This document shows, piece by piece, positions 17,642 to 26,233 of a stretch of DNA of 64,000 bases (position 1 is the stretch's first letter; every line of letters begins with the position of its first letter). Under the pieces are notes generated by a model. It did not search any database and was not told where the DNA came from. It worked only from the letters and a program-made list of their open reading frames with translations. Source of the stretch: Nocardia abscessus (GTDB taxonomy: Bacteria > Actinomycetota > Actinomycetes > Mycobacteriales > Mycobacteriaceae); NCBI RefSeq assembly GCF_015477775.1, contig NZ_JADLQO010000010.1, positions 186,001 to 250,000 on the forward strand. The letters are read 5' to 3'. A program made the position numbers and the translations under genes.

Positions 17642-18082
17642 TCAGCCTGGTAACGCTGCCGCCAGCTCGGCACAGAGCGCATCGAGTCCGGATGCGGGGA
17701 TCCGAGGCGCGTCCGGAGAATCGGCGTCGTGCCACGGTACATCTCGTGCGGTGTCGGACGGTCGGGTGAAGATGTGCTGGTGGAGGTGGACACCGGCCGC
17801 GCTCAGGCCCGCCACGAAGGTGAAGACGTGGGCGGGTTCGAGAACTCGGCGCAGGGCACCGATCGACGAGCGGACAGCGCGAGCGAACGCTACTGTCTCA
17901 GCCTCGTCGAGCAGATCGAGGGTCGCAACGTGACGACGAGGCTCGACGAACAGGTAGCCCGGCCGGACCCACTCGCCATGGGCGGGCCGGTGGGTCACCA
18001 CCACGAGGTCGTCGACATGGATCACCGGGCTCACCAGTGGTCCGGTCCCGTTGTGTTTGTCGCAGATCATGCACCCCCGCAT
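17642..18082 (-). CDS. HIT-family nucleotide-binding hydrolase/transferase
   Basis: 146 residues from the ATG at 18082. The histidine triad is VHLHQHIFTRP near residue 115. The N-terminus MRGCMICDKHNG carries a CxxC metal-binding pair typical of bacterial HIT proteins. The substrate loop region PGYLFVEPRRHVATLDLLD is also conserved. Such enzymes hydrolyse nucleoside phosphoramidates or dinucleoside polyphosphates. A GTG at 18124 would add 14 residues without family support. It is followed on the same strand by the VOC gene (135-base gap) and preceded by the GFA gene. Confidence 0.82.
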   Translation of the reverse strand: MRGCMICDKHNGTGPLVSPVIHVDDLVVVTHRPAHGEWVRPGYLFVEPRRHVATLDLLDEAETVAFARAVRSSIGALRRVLEPAHVFTFVAGLSAAGVHLHQHIFTRPSDTARDVPWHDADSPDAPRIPASGLDALCAELAAALPG

Positions 18083-18203
18083 GCGGGGACGATACCGCTG
18101 CTCCGCCAGCTGGTGCGAGCGCACCTCGAAGTCTCGATTCGGAGCAGGCGCTCACCGTGCAGTCCTCGTTCCCGATGGAGTAGGAGAACGAAACCAACGC
18201 CTC

Positions 18204-18233
18204 TGCGGGACAGCCCGGATGGATTGTCCCGCA
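18204..18233 (-). terminator. Hairpin after the GFA-family gene
   Basis: TGCGGGACA (18204-18212) pairs perfectly with TGTCCCGCA (18225-18233), with a 12-base loop. It begins 12 bases past the stop codon of the gene at 18245-18607 in its direction of transcription. There is no U-tract. Confidence 0.65.
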
Positions 18234-18244
18234 AGGGCAGCGCG

Positions 18245-18607
18245 TCATTTCAGCGGGGCCATCCACGGGACTGCGTTGTGAGCAAAGCTCTGCTTGACCG
18301 GCACCAGGTCGGCATGATCGTCCAAGGCCGTGATCGTGACCCCCACCAAGCCGGCTTCATCCCCCTTGGACGCGACCGAGGAACCGCACTTCGGACAGAA
18401 CCCGCGGCAGATCTGCGGGAAGGTCTCGAACCAGGTCGGTTCCCCGCCCGGACCGGTCCACGCGAATCCTTCCTCCGGGAAAGACACCCACGACATCACC
18501 GGGGCGCCTGAAAGCCTCTGGCAGTGCTCGCACGAGCACAGGTGAGGGAAGTCCGGGTCGCCGGTCGCGGAGAACCGGATATTGCCGCAGAGACAGCCGC
18601 CGTTCAC
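18245..18607 (-). CDS. GFA-family (CENP-V-like) zinc protein
   Basis: 120 residues. The zinc-binding cysteines are all visible: GGCLCGNIRF (CxC), LCSCEHCQRLSGAP (CxxC), and GFCPKCGSSV (CPxCG). This is the glutathione-dependent formaldehyde-activating enzyme/CENP-V fold. In actinomycetes, which lack glutathione, the role is unclear; it may add a thiol to an aldehyde or only bind metal. The GTG at 18607 is preferred because AAGGAG lies four bases before it. A hairpin follows the stop. Confidence 0.85.
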   Translation of the reverse strand: MNGGCLCGNIRFSATGDPDFPHLCSCEHCQRLSGAPVMSWVSFPEEGFAWTGPGGEPTWFETFPQICRGFCPKCGSSVASKGDEAGLVGVTITALDDHADLVPVKQSFAHNAVPWMAPLK

Positions 18608-18834
18608 ATCGCTCCTTCTTGCTGGACACCATGTCGTTTCATCCAATGCCGCGGTTGTTGATCAACGACGCCCGACGCTCGGCAAGGCCTCCGCCGTCGC
18701 GGCACCGAGCAGGCCCGGTCACTCTGTCACACAGCCGACGGCGAGTTCGCTCGCATAGTGCAGAGAAGTCCTGTGGCTGCGGTGACGTACAGGACAGAAC
18801 CTGGGAACGAACCACTGCGTTCCTGCCTCTGTTT

Positions 18835-18999
18835 GTGTCGCGTCCTTACGGGAAATCGGGCCGATTCGTGAGGTGTCCAGATCCATCGAACCGGAGAAGC
18901 GTGCCGCCTTCTTCGGCTTCAGCGGTGGCGGAGCTTGTGGGTCGTCGAGCAGCTGAATCGGTGGCGGTAGACGAACGTGACGGTTGGAGGAAGCTAGCG
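18835..18999 (+). repeat. Duplicated upstream region of the esterase gene (degenerate copy)
   Basis: About 165 bases ahead of the pseudogene at 19000 align with 31279-31446, upstream of the intact esterase gene. Shared blocks include GTGTCGCG, CGATTCGTGAGGT, GCCGCCTTCTTC and the Shine-Dalgarno segment GGAGGAA. The duplication therefore covers the promoter or leader as well as the gene. Confidence 0.7.
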
Positions 19000-19288
19000 A
19001 TGAAACGTAGTTCCGACGTCGGCGCCGGAGGTGCGGCTGCGCCTGTTGTCGATTCGGGCAGGTGCGGGCGAGATCCGAACGGCTCGGCGCTCTCTTGGTC
19101 ACGCTCCGGTCGCACTCGCGGCGATGCTCGCCGTGACCACAGGGCTGGTCGCGGCTTCACCGCCTGCGAGTGCCGATACTGCGTCGATCACCGGTTCCTA
19201 GGCCGAGGACGATCGGACCGTGCAGCTGCGGGTGCATTCCGCGGCGATGGGGCAGGACAGCGCGGCGTGGCAGAAGAACACCGGCGTG
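19000..19288 (+). pseudogene. Decayed second copy of the esterase/mycolyltransferase-like gene
   Basis: It begins MKRSSDVGAGGAAAPVVDS, as in the intact gene at 31447 (MKRSSDVDAGRVAAPVVDS). Frame changes then damage the signal peptide. In the mature start (ITGSWAEDDRTVQLRVHSA) the Trp codon has become TAG. The middle is missing: the sequence jumps from the first GGGCAGGACA block to the second one of the intact gene, consistent with slippage or recombination between 10-base direct repeats. Homology ends at 'CAGAAGAACACC', where a transposase remnant begins. It cannot give a functional protein. Confidence 0.8.
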
Positions 19289-19507
19289 TCGTGATCGGTT
19301 CCACGCTTACCCAACCGGTATAGGTGGCCAAGTCGTAGACACCGAACGGGATCGCGACCTCGACGTCGGGGCCATGAAACAGAAGCTGTGATTCTCGACC
19401 TCGACCGGATCACCTTTCGGGCGCCACTGCCCTCCGGCATTGGGCAACCGCCGAGCTGCTCCTTCTTCTTGGCATCGGTGCTGATCACCGGCTGCCTGTC
19501 CGGGTGA
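19289..19507 (-). mobile_element. ISAzo13-family transposase fragment
   Basis: Reading the minus strand through frame changes gives PVISTDAKKKEQLGG, then PVEVENHSFC (shifted), VAIPFGVYDLATYTGWVSVGTDHDT. This matches the central 'SVDTKKKE..GN' to 'YDLA.N.GWVNVG.DHDT' region of ISAzo13 transposases. Only about 70 residues remain and no terminal repeats are visible. It abuts the esterase pseudogene exactly where homology to the intact copy stops. Confidence 0.65.
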
Positions 19508-19527
19508 TGCTGCTCGACCTGTTGGCC

Positions 19528-20928
19528 CTATGCGGCCGTTCCGCGCGCAGAGTGAGCGCGCGGCTTGGCGCGCGACTGCCCTTGCGCCGCATTTCCGTTG
19601 CGACGGCCGCTGCCTTGGCGCGGTCCGCCACTGCCCCTGCGCGATCCGCCATTGCCTTGGCGCGGTCCGCCACTGCTACGGTACGGTCCGCCGCTGGTTC
19701 GGCGGTCGTCTTCACGTGCCGCCCGCTCGCTGTAGGAGGGCGCGACGAATGGGGCGATCGTGCCGACGAGCTCGGCCACCACGGGCGAGTCGGCGGTGAC
19801 CCGTTGCGGGGTCACAGTGATCTTGGCCTTGCGCATGAGGTCGGCCAGGTCGCGTCGTTCGCCGGGCAGCACCAGGGTGATCACTTCACCGGAGTTGCCG
19901 GCCCGCGCGGTACGGCCCGAACGGTGCAGGTACGCCTTGTGTTCGGCGGGCGGATCGACGTGCACGACCAGCTCGACACCGTCGACGTGCACGCCGCGCG
20001 CGGCCACATCGGTCGCCACCAGCACCAGGGCATCACCGGCGGCGAAGACCGCGAGGTTGCGGTCGCGGGCGCCCTGCGAGAGGTTGCCGTGCAGATCGAC
20101 GGCCGGAATTCCGGCGAGGGTCAGCTGCTTGGCCAGTTTGCGAGCCTGATGTTTGGTGCGCATGAACAGGATTCGCCGACCCGAGCCCGAGGCGAGCCGG
20201 TGTACGACCTCGCGCTTGGCTTCGACGCTCGCGGTCTCGAAAACATGATGGGTCATGGCGGCGACCGGAGAGTTCGCCTCATCGACCGAATGCAGCTTGG
20301 CATCCGGCAGGAAGCGGCTCACCAGCTTGTTGACGCCGTTATCCAGGGTGGCCGAGAACAGCAGGCGCTGACCGTCATTCGGGGTGGCCGCGAGAATGCG
20401 GGTCACGCCTGGCAGGAACCCGAGGTCGGCCATGTGGTCGGCCTCGTCGATCACGGTGACCTCGACGGCATCCAGGGAGATCAGACGTTGGTTCATCAGA
20501 TCCTCGAGCCGGCCGGGGCAGGCGACGACAATGTCGACACCGGCGCGCAGTGACCGGACCTGCCGGTTCTGCGGGACCCCACCGAAAATCGTGGTGACGG
20601 TCATGCGATAGGCCGCGGCGAGGGGTTCCAGCGCGGCCGCGATCTGGGTGGCCAATTCCCGAGTCGGCGCCAGCACCAGGCCGGTCGGGCGGCTCGGTGC
20701 GCGTCTACCGGCGAGACCGCCGCCGAGACGGTTGACCATCGGAATGGCGAAGGCCAGCGTCTTGCCGCTGCCGGTCCGGCCACGGCCCAGCACGTCGCGT
20801 CCGGCCAGCGAATCGGGCAGGGTGTCGGTCTGGATCGGAAAAGGTTCGGTGATCTTGGCGCGAGTCAACGCCTTCACCAGCGGTGCGCTCACGCCGAGCG
20901 CGGCAAAAGAGATGTCAGCAGAACTCAT
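19528..20928 (-). CDS. DEAD-box ATP-dependent RNA helicase
   Basis: 466 residues. Motifs in order: Q motif (FPIQTDTLPDSLAG), motif I GRTGSGKT near residue 54, Ia PTRELATQ, Ib PGRLEDL, motif II DEAD near 161, motif III SAT, motif IV-V region (LFMRTKHQARKLAKQL, VATDVAARGVHVDG) and motif VI HRSGRTARAG. The last 70 residues are a Gly/Arg/Ser-rich tail with repeated GGPRQG-like units, which bind RNA. It is RhlE/cold-shock-like and unwinds RNA during ribosome assembly or decay. The ATG at 20928 opens MSSADISFAALGV, where the family begins. It has a long upstream region, see 21100. Confidence 0.92.
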   Translation of the reverse strand: MSSADISFAALGVSAPLVKALTRAKITEPFPIQTDTLPDSLAGRDVLGRGRTGSGKTLAFAIPMVNRLGGGLAGRRAPSRPTGLVLAPTRELATQIAAALEPLAAAYRMTVTTIFGGVPQNRQVRSLRAGVDIVVACPGRLEDLMNQRLISLDAVEVTVIDEADHMADLGFLPGVTRILAATPNDGQRLLFSATLDNGVNKLVSRFLPDAKLHSVDEANSPVAAMTHHVFETASVEAKREVVHRLASGSGRRILFMRTKHQARKLAKQLTLAGIPAVDLHGNLSQGARDRNLAVFAAGDALVLVATDVAARGVHVDGVELVVHVDPPAEHKAYLHRSGRTARAGNSGEVITLVLPGERRDLADLMRKAKITVTPQRVTADSPVVAELVGTIAPFVAPSYSERAAREDDRRTSGGPYRSSGGPRQGNGGSRRGSGGPRQGSGRRNGNAAQGQSRAKPRAHSARGTAA

Positions 20929-21099
20929 AGGTGTTGCGGTGCCTTTCGGGCATCGGTGGTGCCTGAGCCGTCTGCGAACCTTCCGGGTCCGCGCCGGGGG
21001 CACGAAATGGCGAGATTGCCGATGGGCAAAATCGATCGCCGTAAGAAGAGCGGATGCGGCAAGCGCTGGTTGCGAAGCGAATGCGATCTACGACGCTTG

Positions 21100-21115
21100 G
21101 CGTGACATGTCACGC
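21100..21115. promoter_or_regulatory. 16-bp perfect palindrome upstream of the DEAD-box helicase
   Basis: GCGTGACATGTCACGC is a perfect 16-base palindrome, 172 bases upstream of the helicase start. It would suit a dimeric repressor. The regulator is unknown. Confidence 0.45.
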
Positions 21116-21375
21116 GCCTGACCAACAATAGCCTGTGATGGGCGGTTCGTACTCATCGGGTGAGGTTTCTCGCTCTGGCCAGGGCTGGGCCGCCGGACTC
21201 GTGTTCGCCCGCCCTGCGACAGCGGATCCTCGGACACGCCGTCGCCGAGCTGCGTACGGCGCCCGCCGCCGACCCGGTGGCGGTCGAGCTCCGCGTCGCA
21301 GGCCGGGCCCGCACGCGGTAGCGCTGTCCGAGGGCCCAGCGGATCAGGACGGCTCGGTATCAGTGCCCCCGCTGA

Positions 21376-21801
21376 TCAGTCAGAGCCAGGCCTTCCTCGG
21401 CCTTGACCCGCCGATGCTCGGAGCAGTATCCACGCGATGCCTGAGCCAATTGGCGCCGCAGCGGCGATGGCACCGACAACGGCTTGGTGAAGACCGGCGG
21501 CTAGGGGCCGGCAGACGTGTTTCACGACAAGCGGCGCGGCGACCCCCGCCGCCGGGGCGCGGGAGTCCAGTTCGTCGCGCAGGCCGCGGGGGACCGGGCT
21601 CCCCGCGGCCACGCCGGGCGCGTCGAGGTCGGCCACAACCCTCGGCCACTCGGCGTCGTCGCGAGTGACCAGCCGAACGCCGAGCTCGTCGGCGCGGTCG
21701 AGATCCTGGGCAGCCTGACCGCGCAGGTCACGCGGGACAGCCGCCGCGACATCGCCAGTGGCCAGCCGGGCGGCGGCCTCCTCGACCTCGAGCGTGCGCA
21801 T
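21376..21801 (-). pseudogene. dprA-like N-terminal fragment fused to unrelated sequence
   Basis: The open frame starts in a TGATG overlap with the DUF4192 gene. The segment AAQDLDRADELGVRLVTRDD followed by AEWPRVVADLD resembles the N-terminal SAM-like region of the DNA-processing protein DprA ('A..DL..A...GAR.VTPDD.EWP'). The Rossmann ssDNA-binding domain that should follow is missing, and the rest of the frame is low-complexity. The upstream overlap may make it translated, but not as a working DprA. Confidence 0.4.
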
Positions 21802-22538
21802 CAGCTGACCATGGCCTGCACGGTCTCGTTGTCGGGGTCGTCGGCCAACGCGATCCGAACCGCGGCCAGTGCCCGGTCGCGGTCGCCGTGGACGTAGGCG
21901 GTGACCGCGCACAACATCGCGGCTGGTGCGCGGTGCGGGGACGGCAGCGCCCGCACCCGCAACGCCCACAACCACTGCCCGCGCACACCTCTCGCGCTGA
22001 CGGCGAAGGCATAAAGGCTGTCGCGGACCATGTCGTCGGCCAGCTCGGTATCCGCAACCAGGTCCGGCGGAAGGTCCTCGACACTGTCACCGCGGGGCGC
22101 GGCGTAGGGCAGCAGCCCGTGCTCGCCGCCGAACAAGCTCGCCCACGGATGACCCGCGGCAGGGCCGGTCACCGACCACGCACCGAGCGTTCCGACCCGT
22201 AGTTCGGCCAGCTGGTCGCGCAACAGGGCCGCCAGCTCGCGGTGTTCGTCGCGGGGAAACGGTGTGTCCGGACTCGGATCATCGATCACGACGACCGCGA
22301 CCGCGTCCGGGCGATGCTTTGCGCACCAACCGCGGGTGCGGGCCAGGATCGGGACGGTGGCCAGGTGCTCCCGGGTCAGATAGAGATCTTCGCGGCGGAC
22401 GCATTCGACCGCGATATACGCATCCGGCCAGCACGCCACCTCCCGCAAGCTCATCACCACCAGCGACCGGTGTGGCGGTTTCGGCAACCACGCCAGCGCC
22501 TCGGCGATGAATCGGCCGGGATCTCCAACAGAAGACAT
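21801..22538 (-). CDS. DUF4192 protein
   Basis: 245 residues. An actinobacterial family of unknown function. Visible family features are the opening DPGRFIAEALAWLPKPPHRSLVVMSL ('P..L.A..P.LLGF.P..SLV'), CAKHRPDAVAVVVIDD in the centre and a C-terminal TPR-like pair (APAAMLCAVTAYVHGDRDRALAAVRIALADDPDNETVQAM). It is shorter than many members (300-400 residues). GAGGAGG lies before the ATG. It overlaps the dprA-like remnant by one base (TGATG). Confidence 0.75.
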   Translation of the reverse strand: MSSVGDPGRFIAEALAWLPKPPHRSLVVMSLREVACWPDAYIAVECVRREDLYLTREHLATVPILARTRGWCAKHRPDAVAVVVIDDPSPDTPFPRDEHRELAALLRDQLAELRVGTLGAWSVTGPAAGHPWASLFGGEHGLLPYAAPRGDSVEDLPPDLVADTELADDMVRDSLYAFAVSARGVRGQWLWALRVRALPSPHRAPAAMLCAVTAYVHGDRDRALAAVRIALADDPDNETVQAMVS

Positions 22539-22745
22539 GACGAACCTCCTCGAAGAAAGGGAAAAGGCGTGCGTCACCACGGAAGACACAACAGGAACGG
22601 CACGCATACCGAGCGGCGCGGCCTCGCGCGACGGTGGCGGGACGATGGGCGAGGCGGGAAGGGTTGATGTTCCTGGAGTGGGACGGGCGCATCCACCGTC
22701 GCGCCTGGCACCGGGCGAAGCAGCGGGCAGCGGTCTAGTGCCCCG

Positions 22746-22870
22746 TCAAGCAATCTGGGGGAGGTAATCGGGTCGCCGGAGCTTGGAGTCGACGGCGAAC
22801 TCGCGTTGGGTTGGGCGTGCTGGTTGTACCAGAGGATGTAGGCACCGATCGCGGCGTCCTGTTCGTCGTG
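22746..22870 (-). mobile_element. C-terminal fragment of a DDE-type transposase
   Basis: Two frames join as DAAIGAYILWYNQHAQP and QREFAVDSKLRRPDYLPQIA followed by a stop. The pattern 'AI..YI.W.N.HA.PK' near the end of the protein is that of the last helix and tail of IS630/IS-type DDE transposases. Only about 40 codons are left and a one-base frame change is present. Exact family uncertain. Confidence 0.45.
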
Positions 22871-23075
22871 GCTGCGGTGGTCGGTACGTCGGCAGGGGCG
22901 CCGATCCGTGGAGGGGGTCGCTTGCCCGCAGAAGCCCCGTCCTTCGGAGAGACTGTCGCTTCCGGTGACATCGTGACCCGGTGGTTTTGGCCGAACCTTG
23001 CCCAACGAGCCGCCCGCTCCTCAAGTGGAGCCTTCTGAGCTGGAACATCACCTGGTTGCGACAAGACTTCACGGC

Positions 23076-23131
23076 TTGAAACGGAATGATCCGTTCTGAT
23101 AGGGTTCAAACAGAACGAAGCATTCCGTTTC
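23076..23131 (+). promoter_or_regulatory. Epoxide hydrolase promoter with paired operators
   Basis: AACGGA-ATGA-TCCGTT (23080-23095) is a perfect palindrome. AACGAA-GCAT-TCCGTT (23114-23129) repeats it with one mismatch. On a larger scale GAAACGGAATG (23078-23088) is inverted as CATTCCGTTTC (23121-23131). TTGAAA at 23076-23081 and GATAGG at about 23098 could be -35/-10 flanking the first operator, and AAAGGAG then leads to the ATG. This is typical of a TetR-repressed promoter. Confidence 0.6.
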
Positions 23132-23145
23132 CAAAGGAGATCGCC

Positions 23146-24282
23146 ATGAGCACCATCAAGCCCTTCCGGATCGACATTCCGCAGGCCAAGCTCGACGATC
23201 TGGCCGACCGTCTGCGCCGCTCCCTGTGGCCGAGCGAACTGCCCGGCGTCGGCGACTCCTACGGTGTGCCCGAGGATCGGGTGCGCGGCCTTGCGCAGTA
23301 CTGGCTGGAGACCTTCGACTGGCGGGCGCTCGAGGCGAAGCTGAATGCTTACCCACAGTTCACCACTGAAATCGATGGCGAGAACATCTACTTTCTGCAC
23401 ATCCGGTCAGCTCGCGCGGACGCGCTGCCGGTGGTCCTCACCCACGGCTGGCCCGGTTCGGTGCTCGAGTTCCTCGACGTCATCGAGCCGCTGACCGCGC
23501 CGGAGTCCGCTGAGGATCCCGCCTTCCACCTGGTGATTCCGGCGCTGCCCGGCATGGGCTTCTCCGGCCCGACGCACAGCACCGGCTGGACCATGCGGCG
23601 CGTCGCCAAGGCCTGGATCGAGCTGATGGATCGGCTCGGTTACCAGCGCTTCGGTGCGATCGGCAATGACGGCGGGTCGATGGTCTCCCCGGAGATCGGT
23701 CGCCTGGCGCCGGACCGGGTAGTGGGCGTCCATGTCACACAACTGTTTTCGTTCCCGTCCGGCGATCCGGCCGAGTTCGTCGACCTCTCGCCGGAGGACC
23801 TGGCGGCGCTCGAACACCTGAAGTGGTTCCAGAACAACAAGATGGCCTTCAACATCCTGTGCAGCCAGCAGCCGCAGACGCTGGCCTACGCGCTCTCCGA
23901 TTCGCCGATCGGCCTGCTGGGTTGGAACGCACAGCTTTTCGGTGAGAGTCTCGACGCCGATTTCGTCATCGGCAACGTTGCCCTCTACTGGCTGACCGGC
24001 ACCGCTGCCTCATCGGTCCGGTACTACTACGAGGAGGCGCACAGCACCGACCGCCCGACCGGCTCGACCACCACCCCCACCGCACTTGCCATGTTCAAGG
24101 GTGATTTCCAGTCGATCCGCCGGTTCGCCGAGCGTGACCACAGCAACATCGTCAGCTGGAACTCCTACGACGCAGGCTCGGCGATCGGCGGTCCGAACGA
24201 CGCCGCAGGCCACTTCGCCGCGCACGAGGCACCCGAATTGCTCGTCGGCGACATCCGGCGGTTCTTCGCCGAAGTCGGCTGA
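23146..24282 (+). CDS. Epoxide hydrolase (EphB/juvenile-hormone-type, EHN domain)
   Basis: 378 residues. The N-terminal EHN region reads PFRIDIPQAKLDDLADRLRR and SLWPSELPG. The oxyanion motif is HGWPGSVLEF near residue 100. The nucleophilic Asp lies in AIGNDGGSMVSPEIG near 174 (usually GGDWG). The late His is in HFAAHEAPELLVGDIRRFF near the C-terminus. Hydrolyses epoxides to diols. It is cytosolic. A strong AAAGGAG precedes the ATG, which corresponds to a normal family start. It is single, behind a palindromic operator pair, so probably inducible. Confidence 0.9.
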   Translation: MSTIKPFRIDIPQAKLDDLADRLRRSLWPSELPGVGDSYGVPEDRVRGLAQYWLETFDWRALEAKLNAYPQFTTEIDGENIYFLHIRSARADALPVVLTHGWPGSVLEFLDVIEPLTAPESAEDPAFHLVIPALPGMGFSGPTHSTGWTMRRVAKAWIELMDRLGYQRFGAIGNDGGSMVSPEIGRLAPDRVVGVHVTQLFSFPSGDPAEFVDLSPEDLAALEHLKWFQNNKMAFNILCSQQPQTLAYALSDSPIGLLGWNAQLFGESLDADFVIGNVALYWLTGTAASSVRYYYEEAHSTDRPTGSTTTPTALAMFKGDFQSIRRFAERDHSNIVSWNSYDAGSAIGGPNDAAGHFAAHEAPELLVGDIRRFFAEVG

Positions 24283-24339
24283 AGTCCGGTCGCGAGAACC
24301 GCGAGAACGACGCGGGATCACGCTTTCCCGTGCTGCGCT

Positions 24340-24852
24340 ATGCCCCTAGGAAGATCGCTGGATACGCCATGTCCAGCGGCCGGTTCTGCCATTCGGCCAT
24401 GCCGTCGATCACCTTGTCGGTAGTAACCGAGATCGCTGCTCGGACACCTCGGCGCCGTAGACTACACGTAGATGCGCGGAGCTCTCATCATGCGTGAATC
24501 CTTTGGCAGACAGCGCCATGTTCTCGACGTCCTCGAGTCGGCGCTGCCGTTTCCTGACGATCTGCGGCTCGATTCTGGAGTGCCGGTCGCGCGGGACAAC
24601 GATCTCTACCGGGCCGACATCGGTGATCACGGTCTTCGAACGAGTCCCATTGCGTGAGTTGCCCCTTTCCACGGCCCGGCAGGATCACCGTGGTCGTAGC
24701 CGAGGTGATCGGTGATCTCGCCGTCGAGGGCGGACTCGACCACCAGCTTGGTCAGCTGCAGCGATCCGCCCTCGCCGCTGAGCTGTAGCCCGCTCGCGCC
24801 GGCCTGGGCCGCCAACTGGGCCACCAGCTCGGATGCAACATTCAGACGGCCT
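24340..24852 (-). mobile_element. IS256-family transposase remnant
   Basis: The minus strand gives LNVASELVAQLAAQAGASGL, KLVVESALDGEITDHLGYDH, GNSRNGTRSKTVITDVGPVE (frame changes between), VRKRQRRLEDVENMALSAKG, VYGAEVSEQ and TDKVIDGMAEWQNRPLD. This is the first 160 or so residues of an IS256 (Mutator-type) transposase. The catalytic DDE core and the terminal inverted repeats are gone. It is inactive. Confidence 0.65.
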
Positions 24853-24884
24853 GTCCGCCGCCTCAGCCGAGGCGGCGGACAGGT

Positions 24885-25337
24885 TCACGTCGCGATCAAG
24901 TCGATCACGAAGACGAGCGTCTCCCCCGGCGCGATGGCGTCCGCGGCGCCTCGGTCGCCGTATGCGAGGTGGGGCGGGATGATCAGCCTCCTGCGGCCGC
25001 CGACTCGCATGCCTTGCACACCCTCGTCCCAGCCCTTGATGACCTGCCCGGCGCCCAGTGTGAATGCGAACGGTTCGCCGCTCTCCCAGCTCGAATCGAA
25101 CTCCGTTCCGGTGGAGAACGTGACGCCCACGTAGTGGACTTCGACGGAATCGCCGTGTTCGGCCTGCGGGCCGTCGCCGTCCCAGATCTCCACGATCACC
25201 AATTCGCTCGGCGGCGGGCCAGCGGGGATCTCGATCTCCGGCTTCCGCTGTTTCACTACACCGCGCTCGCCGGGACGACCCAGGAGCCGGGTGATCCACC
25301 GCTGCCAGGACTTCTGCTTCATCTCTTCGTCGGACAC
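24885..25337 (-). CDS. FKBP-type peptidyl-prolyl cis-trans isomerase
   Basis: 150 residues from the GTG at 25337. The C-terminal 115 residues form one FKBP domain: VEVHYVGVTFSTGTEFDSSW, PFAFTLGAGQVIKGWDEGVQ (active-site VIxGW), MRVGGRRRLIIPPHLAYGDR and ETLVFVIDLI. Assists folding at Pro bonds. The N-terminal 35 residues are basic and not part of the fold; the true start may instead be ATG 25322. No clear Shine-Dalgarno settles this, and no signal peptide or lipobox is seen, so it is cytosolic. Confidence 0.85.
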   Translation of the reverse strand: MSDEEMKQKSWQRWITRLLGRPGERGVVKQRKPEIEIPAGPPPSELVIVEIWDGDGPQAEHGDSVEVHYVGVTFSTGTEFDSSWESGEPFAFTLGAGQVIKGWDEGVQGMRVGGRRRLIIPPHLAYGDRGAADAIAPGETLVFVIDLIAT

Positions 25338-25439
25338 CGCAACATCATGCCCCAAAACCATTGCGCTGCCGCGAATGCGAGGGTGCGCGGCGTCCACGCG
25401 CACGTCGTTGGCCGAGGCGATCGCGACGAACAACTGCAC

Positions 25440-25900
25440 ATACGTCGCCCGACATGGACTACGCCACCCTCGAGCACCTTGCCCGGTACCTGGTCGGCTA
25501 CTTCTGGCGCCGGATCACCGAGATCAACCCGGCCCAGACCGATTTCGTGCTGCCGGAGCCGGTCTATGCGCAGTGACGCGAGTCGATCAACTGGTGCGAG
25601 CCGAAGAACGGGGAGCCACCGGCACCGCGGTGGCATCCGCAGAACATCGTCGGCGCGGTGCGCGGGCGCTGAACTGGCCGACATCGTCCGCCGAGCGCGA
25701 TATCGAGACGATCAGAGCACCGTCTCGAAACCTTGGTAATGAGACAGAGGCACAGCGGGTGCCTGCACAAGCACGCCAGTAACGGCGGTCCAGGTTGCCA
25801 TCGCGCCCGAAGTCGAGAGATACGGATCGGGCAAGCCGACAACTCCGCTGAACAGCGGTGTCGATTTGCGTAGTGCAGATAAGCCTGTATACGGTGCCCG
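25440..25900. other. Degenerate intergenic stretch
   Basis: About 460 bases. A 40-codon plus-strand frame at 25454-25576 (MDYATLEHLARYLVGYFWRR then ITEINPAQTDF and 9 more) looks protein-like but I cannot place it; it may be the tail of a lost gene. The remainder has no supported gene. Confidence 0.3.
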
Positions 25901-26133
25901 ATGCTGCCGATCAACCCGAAAATGCTTGCGCGCTTGGACGATATCGAAACCGATCTGATCGCTCGGCGCGCCCGCGCCGAGCGTGAGGCTGGGCGGGGGA
26001 GATCGAAGGCATCGACCTGACGTTGGCCTGCCCGCGGCAGAAGCGCGAGCAGACCATGCGGCTGCCGCGGTTGTCGACCCCGGGCACGACGATGATCGCC
26101 CTGTCCCCGACGAGGCCGCCGCCCAGGGCGTGA
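25901..26133 (+). pseudogene. Frameshifted small recombinase-associated protein
   Basis: MLPINPKMLARLDDIETDLI and ARRARAERE, then one base out of frame GEIEGIDLTLACPRQKREQT. This matches a small (about 75-residue) actinobacterial protein usually encoded next to site-specific recombinases ('..MLARLDDLE.DLL.RR.RAE.EGWLGEIEGIDLTL..LR.KR'). The length of 233 bases (not a multiple of three) confirms a single indel. No recombinase is adjacent now. Confidence 0.45.
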
Positions 26134-26233
26134 GGAGTGCTGCACGTCGGGTTCGGGCAGGTCAGTCAGTCGGTACGCTCGGTGGCTCACCCGTGCGTGG
26201 AGTCACTGGGCGCTTACGACCCACTCCTGCCGC

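Noticed and set aside
22539..23075. Possible gene between DUF4192 and the epoxide hydrolase
   Set aside because: Apart from the transposase tail at 22746-22870, frames on both strands show no family resemblance or ribosome sites.
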